DNA of 64,000 nt from Kitasatospora sp. NBC_01287 (GTDB lineage Bacteria; Actinomycetota; Actinomycetes; Streptomycetales; Streptomycetaceae), in assembly GCF_026340565.1 (NCBI RefSeq), contig NZ_JAPEPB010000001.1, forward strand, positions 2,704,501 through 2,768,500. Reading direction: 5' to 3'. A program made the position numbers and the translations under genes. Position 1 is the stretch's first letter; each line of letters begins with the position of its first letter. The notes below the pieces were generated by a model. The model was given only the letters and a program-made list of their open reading frames with translations. It was not told the origin of the DNA and searched no databases. Below are positions 17,983 through 25,750 of the stretch, piece by piece.

Positions 17983-19131
17983 TCAGATCCGCGCGGGGAC
18001 ACGGGGAGTCGGCTGGCCCCCGGTGATCGACTTCTGGTAGAGCTCGGACACGCGGGCGACCACCGTCCGCACGTCGTGCCGGCCCGCCACCCACGCGCGC
18101 GCCGCCACCCCGCGCCGGGCGCACTCCAGCGGATCGGCCAGCGCCTCGGCCAGCGCGTCGGTGAGCGCCGCCGGGTCCTCGACCGGGACCAACCCGGTCT
18201 CCCGCTGCTCGGGCGGCAACTGCTCGCGGGCACCGGGCACCTCGGTCACGATCACCGGCCGGGCCATCGCCATCGCCTCCAGCGGCGCCAGCGCCATCCC
18301 CTCCCAGCGCGAGGGCAGCACCACCAGGTCGGCCGCGGCCAGCCAGGGCCTGGGGTCGGCCACCTCCCCCGCCAGGTGCACCCGGTACGGCTCGGGCAGC
18401 GCCCTGGCCTGCGCGGCCAGCGCCTGCGCGTCCGGACCGCCGCCGACCAGCGCCAGCCGCGCGCTCGGCACCCGCCGCAGCACCGCGGGCCAGCTGGCGA
18501 GCAGCACGTCCTGCCCCTTCTGCCGGCAGAGCCGCCCGACGCAGACCGCCAGCGGCTCGGACAGGTCGAGCCCCAGCGAGAGCCGCGCGGCGCGGCGCTC
18601 GGTGGGCGTGTGGTGTGCGAGGTCCACGCCGTTGGGGACCACGGCGAACGGGGCGCTGATGCCGGCCGCCTCACCGTCCTGCCGCTCCTGCTCGCTGACG
18701 CAGAGCACGGCGGCGGCCCAGCGGGTGGCGTAGCGCTCCCAGCGGGTGCTGGCGGTGGCCAGCGTGCCGGTCGCGGCGGCGAAGGACCAGGCGTGCGGCT
18801 GGAAGACGGTGGGGATCCGGCCGCGCAGCGCCAACCGGCCGGCCAGGCCCGCCTTGGCGCTGTGCAGGTGGACCAGATCGGGGGCCGCCGCCTGCACCAG
18901 CCGCCGCAGCCTCGCCGCCTCGCCCGGCACGCTGGGCCCGGGCGCGCGGCGGGCCGGCCACTCCAGCAGCTCGGCCCCGGCGGCGCCCGCCCGGGGGCCC
19001 AGCCGACCGCCGGGCGGGCAGGCGAGGAGCACCCGGTGGCCGGCCGCGCGCTGGCCGCGCACCAGATCGGTGACCACCTGGGCCACGCCGCCGTCCACCG
19101 GCTGGGAAACATGAAGGATCGTCAGATGCAC
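17983..19131 (-). CDS. GT4 glycosyltransferase, first gene of the EPS locus
   Basis: 382 residues starting at a GTG placed 7 nt after a TAGGCT box; the frame extends upstream but is low-complexity shadow. GT-B features: TILHVSQPVDGGVAQVV at the start, DLVHLHSAKAGLAGRLA near 85, VVPNGVD near 175, VGRLCRQKGQDVLL near 210 and PSRWEGMALAPLEAMAMARP near 290. Expected to add a sugar from a nucleotide donor to the lipid-linked acceptor. Same strand as the operon but separated from it by 312 nt, so it probably has its own leaderless promoter. Confidence 0.85.
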   Translation of the reverse strand: MHLTILHVSQPVDGGVAQVVTDLVRGQRAAGHRVLLACPPGGRLGPRAGAAGAELLEWPARRAPGPSVPGEAARLRRLVQAAAPDLVHLHSAKAGLAGRLALRGRIPTVFQPHAWSFAAATGTLATASTRWERYATRWAAAVLCVSEQERQDGEAAGISAPFAVVPNGVDLAHHTPTERRAARLSLGLDLSEPLAVCVGRLCRQKGQDVLLASWPAVLRRVPSARLALVGGGPDAQALAAQARALPEPYRVHLAGEVADPRPWLAAADLVVLPSRWEGMALAPLEAMAMARPVIVTEVPGAREQLPPEQRETGLVPVEDPAALTDALAEALADPLECARRGVAARAWVAGRHDVRTVVARVSELYQKSITGGQPTPRVPARI

Positions 19132-19138
19132 GGCCGCG

Positions 19139-19144
19139 AGCCTA
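19139..19144 (-). promoter_or_regulatory. -10 box of a leaderless start (TAGGCT)
   Basis: TAGGCT lies 7 nt before the GTG at 19131, with no ribosome site between, supporting a leaderless mRNA for the glycosyltransferase. Confidence 0.55.
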
Positions 19145-19269
19145 GGGTGGCGCGGCACGGCGCTTCGCGCGCCGTCACTCCCCCGGGGGCGCGGTCCACC
19201 CGTACGGGCTGGGCCTCGTACGGGTGTCCGTCCGGTGCGGCGGGGTGGGCGAGGCGGTACGGCGGGCTG

Positions 19270-19305
19270 GGCGGGACGGCGGGGTGGGGCGGGACGGCGG
19301 GGTGG
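19270..19305 (+). repeat. two tandem 18-bp repeats
   Basis: Two exact copies of GGCGGGACGGCGGGGTGG, just downstream of the SRPBCC gene stop (minus strand). The adjacent stretch carries partial copies. No coding role is seen. Confidence 0.75.
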
Positions 19306-19313
19306 GCTGGGGC

Positions 19314-19754
19314 CTACTTCAGGTGGTCGGCCAGGCGGCCAAGGACCTCGTCGTGGATCCGGTTCAGGCCCTTGGGCGCGAAGGTGCGCTCGAAGAAGCC
19401 GCCGATGCCGCCAGCGCCCTGCCAGGTGGTCTCGATCGCCACCGCGGTCTGCCCGGCGGCCGCCGCGGAGACCGACCAGGTGATCACCATCGAGGAGTTG
19501 GCGTCCTTCTCCACCAGCGTCCCGGCCGACGGCGCGGAGACGGTGAAGAGGCAGTCGCGGACCCGCTTCTCGGTGGCCTGCAGCTTCCAGTGCACCTGGG
19601 TGCCCGCGCCGATCCCGCCCGCGCGCACCTCGTACTCGCTGTACTGCGCGGGCAGCAGGGTCGGCCGGACGCTGCTGTAGTCGGCGATCGCCTCGTACAC
19701 CTGCTCGGGGGTGGCGGGGTAGGTCCGCTCGGTGCGGGCGTGGACCTGGGCCAT
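19314..19754 (-). CDS. SRPBCC-family protein (START/Bet v1-like)
   Basis: 146 residues, ATG start with AAGGAG 8 nt upstream. The START-like helix-grip pattern is visible: an opening strand, TPEQVYEAIADYSSVRP as the first helix, alternating strands through the middle, and a long C-terminal amphipathic helix with LNRIHDEVLGRLADHL. These small proteins bind hydrophobic ligands or act as cyclase-like subunits. Nothing around it suggests a ligand. No signal peptide, so cytoplasmic. Confidence 0.75.
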   Translation of the reverse strand: MAQVHARTERTYPATPEQVYEAIADYSSVRPTLLPAQYSEYEVRAGGIGAGTQVHWKLQATEKRVRDCLFTVSAPSAGTLVEKDANSSMVITWSVSAAAAGQTAVAIETTWQGAGGIGGFFERTFAPKGLNRIHDEVLGRLADHLK

Positions 19755-19867
19755 GGGGTGGCTCCTTAGGGAGTGTCAGCGGTACCTCGGTGGTGCGTCG
19801 CGGACAGCCAACCACACGCGGTGCGCCGGACCGCGACAGGCCCGGGGCGCCGCCCGCGCGCTCGGTC

Positions 19868-19873
19868 TAGGCT
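19868..19873 (+). promoter_or_regulatory. -10 box of a leaderless start (TAGGCT)
   Basis: TAGGCT lies 6 nt before the GTG of the HipA-like kinase gene and no ribosome site is present. Confidence 0.5.
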
Positions 19874-19879
19874 GGCCGG

Positions 19880-20746
19880 GTGTCTGCTGACCTGCCCCGG
19901 GTGAACGCCCTGCACTACCTGGCCCCACTGCGGGGCGGCGATTCGGTGCCCGCGATCGTCGAGACCGACGACCTGGGCACCTACGTGGTCAAGTTCACCG
20001 GCGCCGCCCAGGGCCGCAAGGCGCTGGTCGCCGAGGTGATCGTCGGCGAACTGGCCCGGCGGCTGGGCCTGCGGGTGCCCGAACTGGTGCTGGTCGACTT
20101 CGACCCCGCGGTCGCCGAGCACGAGCCCGACCCCGAGATCCAGGACCTGCTGCGGGCCAGCGCCGGGCTCAACCTCGGGATGGACTACCTGCCGGGCGCC
20201 CGGGACTTCAAGCCCTCGATGCTGACGGTCGACCCGCTGGAGGCCGGCCGGGTGGTCTGGCTGGACGCGCTCACCGCGAACGTCGACCGCAGCCGGGCCA
20301 ACCCCAACCTGATGGTCTGGCACGGCAGGCTGTGGCTGATCGACAACGGCGCGGCCCTGGTCTTCCACCACCGCTGGTCCGGCGCCGCGGCGGCCTTGGA
20401 CCGCTCCTACGACCTCAGCGCGCACGCGCTCGGCGACTTCGCCCCCGACCTGCGCGCCGCCGACGCCGAACTGGCGCCCCGGGTGACCGAGGAACTGCTG
20501 CGCGAGGTGCTGGCGCTGGTGCCCGGCGAGTGGCTGGCGGCGGAGGAGGGGTTCGCCGGTGCCGACGAGCTGCGCGAGGCCTATGTGCGGCAGCTGGCGG
20601 CGCGGGCGGCGGTCTCCCGGCGCTGGCTGCCGAGCGGCTTCGCCTCCGAGGCGGAGCTGCGGGTCGCCGAGGCCGCCCGGGCGCGGAAGACCGCGCGGGG
20701 GCGGCCGGCCTGGCTGCAGCAGGTGCCGGACCTGCACGGGAACTGA
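19880..20746 (+). CDS. HipA-like kinase family protein
   Basis: 288 residues from a GTG at a leaderless position. The small kinase domain keeps HipA/PI3K-like features: TYVVKFTGAAQGRKALVAE near 35 with the nucleotide-binding Lys, WLDALTANVDRSRANPN near 130 as the catalytic loop with Asp and Asn, and LWLIDNGAAL near 155 with the metal-binding Asp. It is shorter than HipA (about 440 residues) and has no HipB-like gene beside it, so it is probably not a toxin of the HipBA type. Substrate unknown; convergent with the CPT-like kinase. Confidence 0.7.
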   Translation: MSADLPRVNALHYLAPLRGGDSVPAIVETDDLGTYVVKFTGAAQGRKALVAEVIVGELARRLGLRVPELVLVDFDPAVAEHEPDPEIQDLLRASAGLNLGMDYLPGARDFKPSMLTVDPLEAGRVVWLDALTANVDRSRANPNLMVWHGRLWLIDNGAALVFHHRWSGAAAALDRSYDLSAHALGDFAPDLRAADAELAPRVTEELLREVLALVPGEWLAAEEGFAGADELREAYVRQLAARAAVSRRWLPSGFASEAELRVAEAARARKTARGRPAWLQQVPDLHGN

Positions 20747-20797
20747 GCGGACGGGCGGCCGCGGTCGGGGACTGGGCGCGGGCAGCGGGCAGCGGGC

Positions 20798-21445
20798 TCA
20801 GGCGCGGCCGAGGTGGTCCGCGATGAGCCGCGCGCAGGCGACCGACTCGGCGTGCGCGGTGTCCACCTCCAGGTCGTACCGCACCCCCCGGTGCACCAGC
20901 TCCGCCTGCGCCGCCGCCATGCCGCCCACCCGGTCCCCGCGGGCCATCTCGCGCCCCGCCGCGACCGCCGCCTCGCAGCGGACCCCGACCCAGAGCACCT
21001 CCAGCCCCTCGGCCGCCCGCTCCCACCGCGCCTGGGAGGCCGCGCCGCCGAGGAACACCTCGTCCACGATCACCCGCGCCCCCGCCCGGACCATCGCCAC
21101 GAGGCCCGCGATCCAGGCGGCCTCCAACTCCCGGAAGACCGCGCCGACCGCCACCCCGCCGTCCGCGGCGAACTCGATGCCGGCCTCCGAGGCACGCAGG
21201 GCCGCGGGCAGGCCATCGACGAAGGTGTCGACTCCGAAGGACAGCCACGGCTCGGGAAGCACCGCCTGCAGGCAACGGGCCAGGCCGGACTTCCCCGAGC
21301 TGGAACCGCCGTTGAGGATGATCATCCGAGGCCCGGACGGGTGCCCCTCCTGCCGGAGGCGCTGAGGATGGGCCTGCTGGGGCTGCCGGGGCTGCTGAGG
21401 CTGCTGGGCCTGTTGAGGCTGCTGGGGCTGCGGCTGGTTCGTCAC
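20798..21445 (-). CDS. chloramphenicol phosphotransferase-like (CPT) P-loop kinase
   Basis: 215 residues from a GTG 6 nt after a TACGGT box; a later ATG at 21325 would give a 175-residue protein lacking the Gln/Pro-rich leader. The P-loop is GGSSSGKS, followed by [15 protein letters not shown], where CPT keeps its catalytic Asp, then VIVDEVFLG and an Arg-containing lid region. CPT from a chloramphenicol producer phosphorylates the drug; most relatives have unknown small-molecule substrates. No antibiotic cluster is seen here, so resistance is not implied. Confidence 0.7.
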   Translation of the reverse strand: MTNQPQPQQPQQAQQPQQPRQPQQAHPQRLRQEGHPSGPRMIILNGGSSSGKSGLARCLQAVLPEPWLSFGVDTFVDGLPAALRASEAGIEFAADGGVAVGAVFRELEAAWIAGLVAMVRAGARVIVDEVFLGGAASQARWERAAEGLEVLWVGVRCEAAVAAGREMARGDRVGGMAAAQAELVHRGVRYDLEVDTAHAESVACARLIADHLGRA

Positions 21446-21451
21446 CGGGCC

Positions 21452-21457
21452 ACCGTA
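21452..21457 (-). promoter_or_regulatory. -10 box of a leaderless start (TACGGT)
   Basis: TACGGT lies 6 nt before the GTG at 21445; it is the main reason for choosing that start of the CPT-like gene. Confidence 0.45.
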
Positions 21458-21557
21458 TGGGCGGACGGCAGCGGGTCCAACGGGATTTCCCCGGGCGCCC
21501 GCGAGGCTGCCTACCCGCAGCGCTCCGCCCGCCGCCGAGGCGTTCGCGCAGTTCAAG

Positions 21558-21563
21558 TACGCT
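21558..21563 (+). promoter_or_regulatory. -10 box of a leaderless start (TACGCT)
   Basis: TACGCT lies 6 nt before the lgt ATG, without a ribosome site in between. Confidence 0.5.
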
Positions 21564-21569
21564 CGGCGC

Positions 21570-22475
21570 ATGCTGCTTGCCGCCATCCCGTCCCCGTCGG
21601 TGAACGGCTTCTACGTGGGGCCGCTGTTCATCCACTTCTACGCGCTGATGTACATCGTCGGCATCAGCATCGCCGTCGCCCTCGGCCGGCGGCGCTGGCG
21701 GGCCCGGGGCGGCGACCCCGAGCTGGTGGACGAGATGGCGCTGTGGGGCGTGCCGTTCGGCATCCTCGGCGGCCGGCTCTACTTCGACCTGACCACCCCC
21801 AAGGACATCCCGCCGCACTGGTGGGGGCCGCTGGCGGTGTGGGACGGCGGCCTCGGGATCTGGGGCGGTGTGGCGCTGGCCACCGGCGTCTGCGTCTGGC
21901 GGCTGCGCCGGGCCAAGGCGAGCGTGACCGCGATGATGGACACGCTGGCCCCGTGCCTGCTGATCGCGCAGGCGGTCGGCCGGATCGGCAACTACTTCAA
22001 CCAGGAGCTGTTCGGCGGGCCGACCAGCCTGCCCTGGGGCCTGGAGATCGACCCCGCCTTCCGCCCGCCGGGGTACGCCCAGGACGCCACCTTCCACCCG
22101 ACCTTCCTCTACGAGCTCGTCTGGGACCTGGCGCTGGCCGGCTTCCTGATCTGGCTCGGGCGGCGCGGGAAGGTCCGGCAGGGCAGCCTGTTCGCGCTCT
22201 ACGTGGCGGGCTACTCGGCGTTCCGGATCTTCGAGGAGTCGCTGCGGGTCGACTACTCGCAGTACTTCCTGGGGCTGCGGCTCAACTTCTACATCGCCAC
22301 GCTGGGCACGTTGGCCGGGCTGGCCTGGTTCGCCTGGCTCAACCGGCGCCGGCCCGAAGGCGCCGAGCCGGCCGACGAGCCTGCGGCCCAGCCGCAGCGG
22401 CCGGAGCAGTCGCAGCAGCCGGAGCAGCCGGAGCAGCCAGAGCCCGAGGAGCCTGGCACGCCCGAAGAACACTGA
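21570..22475 (+). CDS. lgt: prolipoprotein diacylglyceryl transferase
   Basis: 301 residues. Lgt moves diacylglycerol from phosphatidylglycerol to the lipobox cysteine of prelipoproteins in the cytoplasmic membrane. Seven hydrophobic spans are recognisable, with [15 protein letters not shown] start (here [13 protein letters not shown]), [11 protein letters not shown], the family signature [13 protein letters not shown] near 140, and [14 protein letters not shown] near 175. The last 40 residues are a Gln/Pro/Glu-rich cytoplasmic tail, a common but variable addition in actinobacteria. Leaderless ATG. Streptomycetes often have two lgt genes; this may be one of two. Confidence 0.93.
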   Translation: MLLAAIPSPSVNGFYVGPLFIHFYALMYIVGISIAVALGRRRWRARGGDPELVDEMALWGVPFGILGGRLYFDLTTPKDIPPHWWGPLAVWDGGLGIWGGVALATGVCVWRLRRAKASVTAMMDTLAPCLLIAQAVGRIGNYFNQELFGGPTSLPWGLEIDPAFRPPGYAQDATFHPTFLYELVWDLALAGFLIWLGRRGKVRQGSLFALYVAGYSAFRIFEESLRVDYSQYFLGLRLNFYIATLGTLAGLAWFAWLNRRRPEGAEPADEPAAQPQRPEQSQQPEQPEQPEPEEPGTPEEH

Positions 22476-22488
22476 GGACCGGCCGGCC

Positions 22489-23529
22489 TCACAGCAGCAG
22501 GCCCGCCCAGGACCTGGGCAGCCACCAGCCCTTCGGCCGCACGTCGTCGGCGGCGGCCGGGTGGGCGGACTCGATGACCCGCCGCAGCCCGTCCCGTCCG
22601 AAGAGCGGCTGGTCCCCGCCGTTACCGAGGCCGGTCAACTGGAGCTGCCCGCCCGGTGTGCGGTGGGCCCCCTGGTCGGTCAGGGTGATCGTCACGCCGT
22701 CGCGCTGCAGCACGTAGCCCGGCACCGAGCCGGCTGCGTCCGGATAGCCCCGGAACCAGAGGCCGGACGCCTCCCGCGCACACGGCGGGTCGGCCATCGC
22801 CGGATCGCCCTCGGTGCCGTAGCTGAGCGGCCCGCACGGGTCGCCGTAGCCCGGCGTGACGGTCTCGACGACCGTGGCCAAGGTGTCCGAGCCGCCCTGC
22901 CCCTCCGGGGTGCCGAAGGTGATCACCATCCGCCTCCCGTCCCAGCGCAGCCCCGCCCGCGCCAGACCCGGCGGATCGACCGGCAGCACCACCGCCCGGG
23001 ACGGGGTGCCCGTGGTGCGCAGCCACTGCTCGACGGCGAGCTGCCGCTGCACCGCGCCCAGTGGGAACGCCACGGCGAACAGCGCGCCCAGCGCCAGCCC
23101 CACCGCCAGGACGGCCCGCCGCGACCGCCGCGCGCAGCCGACGGCCAGCAGCAGCGAGGGCAGTGCCAGGTAGGCGCAGGTGACCAGCCCGAACCCGGTG
23201 CCCAGCGGCCGGGCCAGCAACACCGTGAGCACGACGTCCAGGACGGGCACCGCGACCAGCGCCCACGCACTCGGCCAGAGCCGCCACAGTGCCCAGCCGC
23301 CCCACAGCAGCGCGAGCAGGGTCGCGGGCCCACCGATCAGGACCGTGGCGACCAGCAGGCCGGTGATCCCCTCGCGGACCTCGAACTGCCGGGCCAGGCC
23401 GACCAGTTCCACGCCGACGACCAGGCCGGCCAGACCCACCACCGCGACGGGGCCCCACCGGCCACGCCGTCGGGCGGCCGTGGTCTCGTCAGCTTCTCCG
23501 AGCGCTTCGGCTTCGGTCGTATCGATCAT
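22489..23529 (-). CDS. membrane protein with extracytoplasmic C-terminal domain
   Basis: 346 residues, ATG with GGGAGG about 7 nt upstream. The first 160 residues contain about four to five membrane spans after a short acidic cytoplasmic start; the last 185 residues form a soluble domain with four Cys residues at wide spacing in YGDPCGPLSY, ADPPCAREASG and around, suggesting disulfides outside the cell. I do not recognise the family. The gene ends 14 nt from the lgt stop (convergent) and diverges from the VapBC remnant. Confidence 0.6.
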   Translation of the reverse strand: MIDTTEAEALGEADETTAARRRGRWGPVAVVGLAGLVVGVELVGLARQFEVREGITGLLVATVLIGGPATLLALLWGGWALWRLWPSAWALVAVPVLDVVLTVLLARPLGTGFGLVTCAYLALPSLLLAVGCARRSRRAVLAVGLALGALFAVAFPLGAVQRQLAVEQWLRTTGTPSRAVVLPVDPPGLARAGLRWDGRRMVITFGTPEGQGGSDTLATVVETVTPGYGDPCGPLSYGTEGDPAMADPPCAREASGLWFRGYPDAAGSVPGYVLQRDGVTITLTDQGAHRTPGGQLQLTGLGNGGDQPLFGRDGLRRVIESAHPAAADDVRPKGWWLPRSWAGLLL

Positions 23530-23603
23530 CGTGATCCCTCCCGGTCCTCCGCTGAGGACGCGCCCTGATCACCTCCGGTTCGGCGGCCGGCCCGGACACC
23601 GTA

Positions 23604-23681
23604 GGGATCAGCGCCGGCAGGGCCGATGGCGGCGCCTTCGACCTAGAGATCTTCGAGGACAAGAGGAACCACCGCCGGTGA
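23604..23681 (+). pseudogene. VapB-like antitoxin remnant (C-terminal tail only)
   Basis: In-frame codons ending GAFDLEIFEDKRNHRR and a TGA that overlaps the start of the PIN toxin as GTGA. That tail is the toxin-wrapping end typical of VapB antitoxins, which run about 70-80 residues and begin with a ribbon-helix-helix DNA-binding domain. Here the frame is closed by a TGA at 23553, no ATG/GTG start precedes the tail, and no ribbon-helix-helix sequence is seen in the 150 nt up to the divergent gene. I read it as an antitoxin that has lost its N-terminal two thirds. Confidence 0.55.
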
Positions 23682-24100
23682 ACGCGGCGCAGTTCCTGAT
23701 CGACACCAGCGCGCTCGCGCGCTTCATGCGTGGAGATGCCGAACAGTTCGGCTGGGACCAGACCGCGGCAGCCGGCTTGGTCGCCACCTGTCCCATCACC
23801 GAACTCGAGTTCTTCCACGGCGCGCGAACAGCGGACGACCGCGCTCGGGGGATCGGGGACATGCGATCGCTGTTCAGCTGGGTGCCGGTCGACGACCGGG
23901 CCTACGACCGCGCCTGGCAGGTCCAGTCCTTGCTGACCGGGCGGGGCCCGCATCGCGGCGCCGGAGCCGTCGACCTGATCGTCGCCGCCTCGGCCGAACT
24001 GCGGGGCCTGACCCTGCCGCACCGGGACCACGACTTCCAGTGCATCGCGAACGTCACCGGCCAGGCCCTCCAGTGGTACGGACCGGGGGCAGGAACTTGA
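23678..24100 (+). CDS. VapC-like PIN-domain ribonuclease toxin
   Basis: 140 residues from a GTG coupled to the antitoxin remnant. The four PIN acidic positions are present: Asp9 (FLIDTSAL), Glu42 (ITELEF), Asp99 (GAVDLIVAA) and Asp117 (HRDHDF). The length is normal for VapC. VapC toxins cut tRNA or rRNA and are held in check by VapB. Since the upstream antitoxin seems truncated, this copy may be inactive, weakly expressed, or neutralised by another VapB. No frame damage is seen in the toxin itself. Confidence 0.85.
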   Translation: MNAAQFLIDTSALARFMRGDAEQFGWDQTAAAGLVATCPITELEFFHGARTADDRARGIGDMRSLFSWVPVDDRAYDRAWQVQSLLTGRGPHRGAGAVDLIVAASAELRGLTLPHRDHDFQCIANVTGQALQWYGPGAGT

Positions 24101-24105
24101 ACGGG

Positions 24106-24957
24106 TCACCCATTGACTTCGAGAGCCGCTGACAGGGATGCCCCCACCGCCCTCGCGCCGAGGCGCAGGGTTGTCGCGCCCACCAGTTCGCGCAGGTGCT
24201 CAGGGTTCCCGGTGCCCACCGCGATCCGGGAGACAGGTGGCAGCTCGAAGGCGACCCGCAGCGCGGCCTGGCGGCTGCTCGCGACCTGGCCGGGGCCGAG
24301 CAACGCGGTCGCGTCGAGGCCTGCGGGGGTGGACCAGGCCTGCTGGGCCCCGTCGCCGCCGAAGGCGTTCATGCCCCACCGGCCGGACGGGGCGACTCCG
24401 AGGGCGTCGGCCAGGGCGGCGGCGGCCGTGCGGGTGCCAGGGTCCAGCAGCAGGCCCGCCCGGGTCATCAGGGTCTGGGGCCGCACGACGACACCGGCCG
24501 CCAGCGGGAGCAGCGGGCGTGGATCCCAGCAGGAGATTCCCCAACTGCCGCACAGGCCGGCCCGCACGGCCGCCGCCATCGCCTCGCAGGCGGCGGCGAG
24601 GACGGCGCCCGCCTCGGCCGGGGGCAGCCGGGCAAGCGTGTGCTCGGGGTTGTGCAGGAGCAGCGCGTCCGGGGTGCGGCCCAGCTCGTCGGCCGTGCGC
24701 CGGGCGGCGGCGGTGAGTTCGGCCGGGTCGAGCGAGTGGCGCGACCGGCCCGCCTCCCGGAGGAAGCCGACCTTGGTGCTGATGGTGAACTCCGGCAGCA
24801 GGTCGGTGCCGACCTTGGCCAGCGCGCGGTGCGAGCCGAAGTCGTGGTACCTGGAGCTGGTGTCGATCGTGCGGACGCCGAGCTCCAGCGCCGCTTCGAG
24901 CAGGTCCCGGTCGTGGCGTACGCCGAAGAGGCCGAGGGCGATCTCGGGGGCCGACAT
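24106..24957 (-). CDS. aldo/keto reductase
   Basis: 283 residues from the ATG at 24957, which has GGAGGAGAG 7-8 nt upstream. The AKR catalytic set is recognisable: Asp32 and Tyr37 in RTIDTSSRYHDFGSH, Lys62 in ISTKVGF, His102 in LLLHNPEH. The C-terminal part ends in SRIAVGTGNPEHLREL, the cofactor-binding turn. It should reduce a carbonyl using NADPH; substrate is unknown. It is convergent with the VapC gene (5 nt between stops) and diverges from a truncated methyltransferase. Confidence 0.85.
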   Translation of the reverse strand: MSAPEIALGLFGVRHDRDLLEAALELGVRTIDTSSRYHDFGSHRALAKVGTDLLPEFTISTKVGFLREAGRSRHSLDPAELTAAARRTADELGRTPDALLLHNPEHTLARLPPAEAGAVLAAACEAMAAAVRAGLCGSWGISCWDPRPLLPLAAGVVVRPQTLMTRAGLLLDPGTRTAAAALADALGVAPSGRWGMNAFGGDGAQQAWSTPAGLDATALLGPGQVASSRQAALRVAFELPPVSRIAVGTGNPEHLRELVGATTLRLGARAVGASLSAALEVNG

Positions 24958-25181
24958 GAGCAACTCTCTCCTCCTGCAAGCGGGCTGTCGCGACCACAGG
25001 GCGACCGCAGGGCGACCGCACCATGATCGCAGGATCCGAGATCTGATCAAGAGTTCAGAAATGGCTCGCCCCCCGCTCGACCCGCTCCCTATCGCTCGAC
25101 CATGCCAGCTGCCGAAGCCAACGCCCGTACCGACGACCCCACCGGCACCACCGGCACCGCGCCGAACGCCCTCCCCCGCAG

Positions 25182-25694
25182 GTGGCCGGGGTGGACGTCT
25201 CGGTCCGCCAGGTCGAACTGGCCCGGCGCAAGGGGGTCGCCGCGGTTGTGGGCGACGCCCAGCGGCTGCCGCTGGCCGACCAATCGGTGGACGCGGTCGC
25301 GACGGTCATGACCAGCACCGACTTCGACGACCTGCGACCGGTCTTCGCCGAGGCGTACCGGGTGCTGCGGCCGGGCGGCCGGCTGGCCCTGGTCGGCGCG
25401 CACCCGTGCTTCGGCGGCGTCTTCGCGACGCGGTCGGCGGACGGGGGCTGCGTGGTGCACCCCGGCTACCGGCGGCACGAGCGGGTCGAGCGGCATCCGC
25501 TGCTCGGTGACGGGATCCGGGCGCGGGTCGGCGTGGTCAACGTGCCGCTGCCGGTGCTGCTGAACGCGCTGACCGGGTCGGGGCTGGTCCTGCGCGAGAC
25601 CGCGGAGGACGACGGCACGGCAGGCGAGGGCACGGCGGACGGCACGGGAGTACCGGAGTTGCTGGGGCTGGCCGCGGAGCGGCCGGTGGAGTGA
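25182..25694 (+). pseudogene. class I SAM methyltransferase lacking its N-terminus
   Basis: About 170 residues of a methyltransferase: VAGVDVSVRQVELARR is the second strand with the acidic residue that binds the SAM ribose, then GDAQRLPLADQSVDAVATV and EAYRVLRPGGRLALVG (motifs II-III). What is missing is motif I, the glycine loop (LDVGCGTG-like), together with the usual first 50-60 residues. An ATG at 25102 opens a different frame that gives a plausible N-terminal peptide start but never reaches motif I. No ribosome site precedes the GTG at 25182. A deletion plus frame change is the likely history. Confidence 0.65.
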
Positions 25695-25750
25695 GCGGAG
25701 CAGGACTGCCCGCCGCCGCGGTGTGCGGCGACGGGCAGCGCTGTGCGGCG

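Noticed and set aside
19880..20746. HipBA toxin-antitoxin module
   Set aside because: The kinase is much shorter than HipA and no small XRE gene precedes it; upstream is a divergent SRPBCC gene.
20415..22472. 685-codon minus-strand frame opposite lgt
   Set aside because: Pro/Gln/Arg-rich mirror image of lgt, whose family and signature motif are certain on the plus strand.
25102..25311. 69-codon ORF before the truncated methyltransferase
   Set aside because: After about 27 codons it reads the methyltransferase sequence in a wrong frame; taken as part of the broken gene, not a separate protein.
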